Shown: positions 34,195 through 36,978 of the stretch, one piece after another
Layout of the letters: the number at the start of each line of letters is the position of its first letter
Position numbering within the stretch: the stretch's first letter is position 1
Assembly: GCA_017427265.1 (NCBI GenBank)
Contig: JAFRTG010000034.1
Span: 1 to 36,978, forward strand
Source: Oscillospiraceae bacterium
GTDB taxonomy: Bacteria > Bacillota > Clostridia > Oscillospirales > Ruminococcaceae
DNA length: 36,978 bases
Direction of reading: 5' to 3'
Notes under the pieces: generated by a model
What the model was told of the DNA's origin: nothing
The model's input: the letters and a program-made list of their open reading frames with translations, nothing else
The model's database searches: none
Made by a program: the position numbers and the translations under genes

Positions 34195-34206
34195 ATTGTC
34201 GTCATT

Positions 34207-35577
34207 TCAGAGACGGGCTTTTACTGCTGCAATCAGCTTTTCCTGCGTCACATCCTTGTTTGCGAGAGCAGCAAGTACATCCTCGTCCACAGTGTCTTTT
34301 GTTACGATATGGTGGATCGTGACAGTGTGCTGCTGTCCCTGCCGCCAGAGTCTTGCGTTCGTCTGTTGATACAGTTCAAGACTCCATGTCAGCCCGAACC
34401 AGATCATGATATGACCGCCGGATTGAATATTCAGACCATGTCCAGCCGATGCCGGGTGTATAAGAGCAACAGGAATGTTTCCTGAGTTCCAGTCAGAAAT
34501 ATCTGCGCTGTCCTTGATATCCCTCGGAGCATAGCCGCAGGCTGTCAGATGCTCGATGATACGGTTGCGGTCATGCTTGAACCAGTATCCAATCAGCACA
34601 GGCTGTCCGTTGGCGGCTTCGATCAAGTCCTCCAGCATTTCCAGCTTGCGTTGGTGAATGACACGGGCTTCCTTGTTTTCGTCATAGACAGCACCGTTTG
34701 CCATCTGAAGGAGCTTGTTTGAAAGCGATGCAGCGTTGGCGGCATCAATGTCGCCGTCCTCCAATGGAATGATGAGGTCATGCTTTAGCTGATCGTACAG
34801 CTTGCGCTCAGCAACATTCATCTCGACCTCATGATTGACATACACGCAGTCCGGCATATCCAGATAATCAAGCGCCTTCATAGAGATCGTGATATCCGAG
34901 ATCTTGCTATAGATCTGCTCCTCTGCGCCGGGACGGGGTGTGTAACTGAAGACCACACCTGTGCTTGGATTCATGCTGCTCGGCTTGAAGTAGCTTTCAC
35001 GGAAACGACCGATGAACCGTCCGAGCCGTTCGCCGCCATCAAGGATACCGATCTCCGCCCACAAGTCCATGAGACCGTTGGAGGTCGGTGTGCCTGTCAA
35101 ACCTACCCACCGCTTTACGAACGGTCGCACCTTCCGCAGCCACTTAAAGCGCTGAGACTGGTAGTTCTTGAAGGAACTCAGCTCGTCAATGACGATCATA
35201 TCAAAATCCCAGCGCAGACCGTTCTTTTCGTAGTACTCCACGAGCCATTTCACGTTCTCACGGTTGACGATGTAGATGAACGCATTGTGATTCACCGCCG
35301 CTGTTCGCTCTTTCACAGAACCGACAATGACGGAAATCTCGATGTCCTGCAAATGATCCCACTTCTGTACCTCGGCAGGCCATGTGTCACGGGCGACACG
35401 GAGAGGAGCGATGACGAGTACCTTTGACACTTTCAATTCATCAAACATGAGGTCGCGGAGTGCCGTCAGCGTGACTGCCGTCTTGCCCAAGCCCATATCG
35501 AGGAATAAGGCGGATATGATGTGTGTCTTGATATACTCGATGCAGTAGCTTTGATAGTCATGCGGTACAAATTTCAT
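34207..35577 (-). CDS. SNF2-family DNA translocase/helicase
   Basis: Superfamily 2 ATPase, 456 residues. Motif I 'ALFLDMGLGKTAVTLTALRD' (residues 23-42), Ia 'VSKVLVIAPLRVARDTWPAE' near 49, motif II 'DMIVIDELSSFKNYQSQRFK' near 125-144 (DELS), motif III 'VGLTGTPTSNGLMDLWAEI' near 157, and C-terminal motifs V-VI 'LIHPASAGHGLNIQSGG' near 376 and 'QTNARLWRQGQQHTVTIHHI' near 402. A standard phage replication-module helicase. It overlaps the nuclease gene by 4 bases (ATGA), and the two probably work as a helicase-nuclease pair in replication or recombination. Confidence 0.95.
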   Translation of the reverse strand: MKFVPHDYQSYCIEYIKTHIISALFLDMGLGKTAVTLTALRDLMFDELKVSKVLVIAPLRVARDTWPAEVQKWDHLQDIEISVIVGSVKERTAAVNHNAFIYIVNRENVKWLVEYYEKNGLRWDFDMIVIDELSSFKNYQSQRFKWLRKVRPFVKRWVGLTGTPTSNGLMDLWAEIGILDGGERLGRFIGRFRESYFKPSSMNPSTGVVFSYTPRPGAEEQIYSKISDITISMKALDYLDMPDCVYVNHEVEMNVAERKLYDQLKHDLIIPLEDGDIDAANAASLSNKLLQMANGAVYDENKEARVIHQRKLEMLEDLIEAANGQPVLIGYWFKHDRNRIIEHLTACGYAPRDIKDSADISDWNSGNIPVALIHPASAGHGLNIQSGGHIMIWFGLTWSLELYQQTNARLWRQGQQHTVTIHHIVTKDTVDEDVLAALANKDVTQEKLIAAVKARL

Positions 35578-36017
35578 GCATCATCACCGTCCTCATCAAG
35601 TTCGTAGAAGCCCATCAAGTCCTCCGGATCAATGGGTTCAAGCGTTTCTCCGAAGTCATCCATATCTGCCGGCAGCATTGCCATTTCCAGATCGGGTATC
35701 TTTGCACCGATTCCTTCCGGGAAAGGTTCTCCTGGAGTCCATGATAATATGGCTTCGATGCAGGGCTTAATTTGCTGCAGCTTATCAATACAGAGAACCG
35801 GAAAGCCCAGCTTCATAAGCTGATACCGCCTTTTTCGCTGCAGCGGACGCATCATTTTCCCCGGTGCTTTCAGCTCCACAAATATCGTTTTTGCAGGAAA
35901 AAAGAGAACGAGTCTGTCCGGCAGTCCGTTAGCTGTCTGCGATGTCAGCTTATACGCCACACCGCCGGCAGCCTTTACCGCCTTGACAAACTCGTTCTCG
36001 ACAACATATTCTCTCAA
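35574..36017 (-). CDS. VRR-NUC domain nuclease
   Basis: PD-(D/E)xK nuclease of the VRR-NUC type, 147 residues from a TTG start. The core is 'EFVKAVKAAGGVAYKL' (near residue 9), 'TANGLPDRLVLFFPAKTIFV' with catalytic D (near 28-47), 'ELKAPGKMMRPLQRKRRYQL' with E and K (near 49-68) and 'GFPVLCIDKLQQI'. An acidic C-terminal tail 'DPEDLMGFYELDEDGDDA' follows. I chose TTG at 36017 because its TTGA overlaps the upstream stop and GGAAGGAC lies upstream; the longer ATG frames run inside the previous gene. It probably resolves branched DNA with the SNF2 helicase. Confidence 0.91.
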   Translation of the reverse strand: MREYVVENEFVKAVKAAGGVAYKLTSQTANGLPDRLVLFFPAKTIFVELKAPGKMMRPLQRKRRYQLMKLGFPVLCIDKLQQIKPCIEAILSWTPGEPFPEGIGAKIPDLEMAMLPADMDDFGETLEPIDPEDLMGFYELDEDGDDA

Positions 36018-36247
36018 TATCTGCCGTCCTTCCAGTATTCGCACCATCCCGACGGGAACGGCGTGTGGTGACAATTACAGCGGTAGCGGCAGTTTTCGCA
36101 GCATTGGTCGTCCACATACAGTTCCTCATCGCTGTGATCGTAATCTTCATAGCTGCCGCGAGTATAATTGCAGATCTCCGGCACAGGGTATCCGTGGCGT
36201 TTTCTGCGTGTTTTATATCCTTTTCTGTCTTTCCATGTTCTGCTCAT
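36014..36247 (-). CDS. Cysteine-rich 77-residue phage protein
   Basis: It begins MSRTWKDRKGYKTRRKRHGY. A basic N-terminus (RRKRH) is followed by an acidic middle and 'QCCENCRYRCNCHHTPFPSG', a Cys/His cluster that probably holds zinc. Function unknown; DNA or RNA binding is plausible. AAGGAGATCAACGC precedes the ATG at 36247, which overlaps the stop of the DUF932 gene by 4 bases. Its stop overlaps the TTG start of the VRR-NUC gene. Fully embedded in the replication operon. Confidence 0.82.
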   Translation of the reverse strand: MSRTWKDRKGYKTRRKRHGYPVPEICNYTRGSYEDYDHSDEELYVDDQCCENCRYRCNCHHTPFPSGWCEYWKDGRY

Positions 36248-36870
36248 GCGTTGATCTCCTTCCACTGATTTGCCGGCATGGTTGCAACCTGCCAGCCGAT
36301 GCCTTCCAGCGCAGTGGCTCTGTCGTAGGACTCTACATCCTGCGAAGCCCGCGTGATGGCATTGGACAAGCCATAAAGGGAGAGATCTCCGCCTTTGATG
36401 AGATAGTTCAGAATGCTGTCCTGTTCCGGCTGATTCAGGTCATACGCCTTGCCGGTCAGCTCAATAACATCCTGTACTCTGCCTGTGATCTTTGCACCGT
36501 GACTCTGCTCCAACACACCGACGATCTGCGCAAACCTTACCTCCTCGATGGCAGCCATTGTCGTATCACGGAGCTTCAACATGAAAGCCTTGTCCTCGGC
36601 TTCGAGGGTTTCATCGGTGTAGATATTGAAGCTGTCCTCCAGCGCCTTTGCTGCTCTGCCGACATGGGTACGGCGTTCACCCATACTGTTGACCACCATG
36701 CCATTCGTACAAGCAAGCGTATAGACAAGCGGCTGCACGGAGACTGCGCCCAGTCCGACCTCGGAATTGGAAATAATGACACCCGCCTGCACACGGTCAC
36801 CAACACACGCCATCTCAAGCCGATGATTGACAATTTTCAGATATTTTACGCACTCCTTATTTACACGCAC
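36244..36870 (-). CDS. DUF932 family protein, short N-terminus
   Basis: Phage and plasmid protein of unknown function. 'DRVQAGVIISNSEVGLGAVS' and 'VQPLVYTLACTNGMVVNS' (residues about 25-60) are the family signature; a helical C-terminal part runs through 'EEVRFAQIVGVLEQSHGAKI' and 'LYGLSNAITRASQDVESYDR'. DUF932 proteins are often 250-350 residues; at 208 this one lacks much of the usual N-terminal domain. I prefer the GTG at 36870 (GGAG 8 bases upstream) to the GTG at 36879. A 16-codon frame with a strong site overlaps its start. Confidence 0.83.
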   Translation of the reverse strand: MRVNKECVKYLKIVNHRLEMACVGDRVQAGVIISNSEVGLGAVSVQPLVYTLACTNGMVVNSMGERRTHVGRAAKALEDSFNIYTDETLEAEDKAFMLKLRDTTMAAIEEVRFAQIVGVLEQSHGAKITGRVQDVIELTGKAYDLNQPEQDSILNYLIKGGDLSLYGLSNAITRASQDVESYDRATALEGIGWQVATMPANQWKEINA

Positions 36871-36872
36871 TT

Positions 36873-36923
36873 TCACCACTCCTTTCCCATAATTGCGCCA
36901 TATTTATCATAATTAATTCGCAT
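36873..36923 (-). CDS. Possible 16-residue leader peptide or gene remnant
   Basis: ATG at 36923 behind a strong AGAAAGGAGAG site, reading MRINYDKYGAIMGKEW, stop at 36873-36875. It ends three bases before the preferred start of the DUF932 gene, whose own ribosome site lies within it. It may couple translation of the DUF932 gene, or be the front of an ancestral, longer DUF932 gene now out of frame. Weak evidence, no family. Confidence 0.35.
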   Translation of the reverse strand: MRINYDKYGAIMGKEW

Positions 36924-36978
36924 AAATATCTCTCCTTTCTCATTAGTGGAACACTTTGACTATGTATACTAAGTTTCA

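Noticed and set aside
1-36978. tRNA or rRNA genes
   Set aside because: I saw no cloverleaf with TTC-A-C loops or conserved rRNA segments on either strand; I could not run a tRNA search.

Overview
The window is a prophage or phage-like element from a low-to-mid GC anaerobic Bacillota, most likely a gut Ruminococcus-type Clostridia. The reasons are strong AGGAGG ribosome-binding sites, the anaerobic NrdD/NrdG pair, an HK97-type packaging module and many small phage families known from gut Clostridia. Almost every gene is on the minus strand, so transcription runs from the right end of the window to the left.

Reading in the direction of transcription. (1) 36.9-29.2 kb, replication module: DUF932 protein, Cys-rich protein, VRR-NUC nuclease, SNF2 helicase, a PemK/MazF-type toxin, PrimPol/D5-like primase-helicase, an A+T-rich gap with paired TGTAGCA heptamers (candidate origin), SAM synthetase and an HNH nuclease. 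(2) 28.8-25.2 kb: HTH/zinc-finger protein, two small proteins, anaerobic ribonucleotide reductase NrdD and its activase NrdG. (3) 24.9-19.3 kb, DNA-modification block: zinc-ribbon protein, ParB-methylase fusion, a DIPY-type methylase, a short DUF7736-like protein, a DPPF-type methylase and a 783-residue cytosine-5 methylase. MetK may supply SAM to these. (4) 19.4-15.8 kb: a three-recombinase (RIT-type) mobile element inside the 3' end of the cytosine methylase gene. (5) 15.7-3.5 kb: a ribbon-helix-helix regulator, a SLOG protein, then some 23 small accessory genes including an amidoligase, two gamma-glutamylcyclotransferase-like genes and DUF4314, DUF4313, DUF3846, DUF6900-like and DUF6809-like proteins. 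(6) 3.2-0 kb: terminase small and large subunits and a portal gene cut by the window edge.

Two systems stand out. First, the RIT element has inverted ends, and each end carries an in-frame replacement for the last ~22 residues of the methylase it interrupts. The right end restores the methylase's C-terminus, the left end encodes an equivalent tail in the opposite orientation, and the phage's own displaced C-terminal codons lie just outside the left end. Insertion in either orientation would therefore leave the host gene intact. Second, the small-gene array is driven by 13 near-identical promoters, with a 14th on the plus strand at 25 kb. Each has a -35 box, exactly 17 bp and a -10 box, usually with a pair of TGTACA-like boxes 30 bp apart upstream and a short 5'-UTR hairpin whose stem covaries between copies. 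Seven of the intergenic regions also hold a larger structured repeat. The array looks like a regulon of independently promoted gene cassettes under one control.
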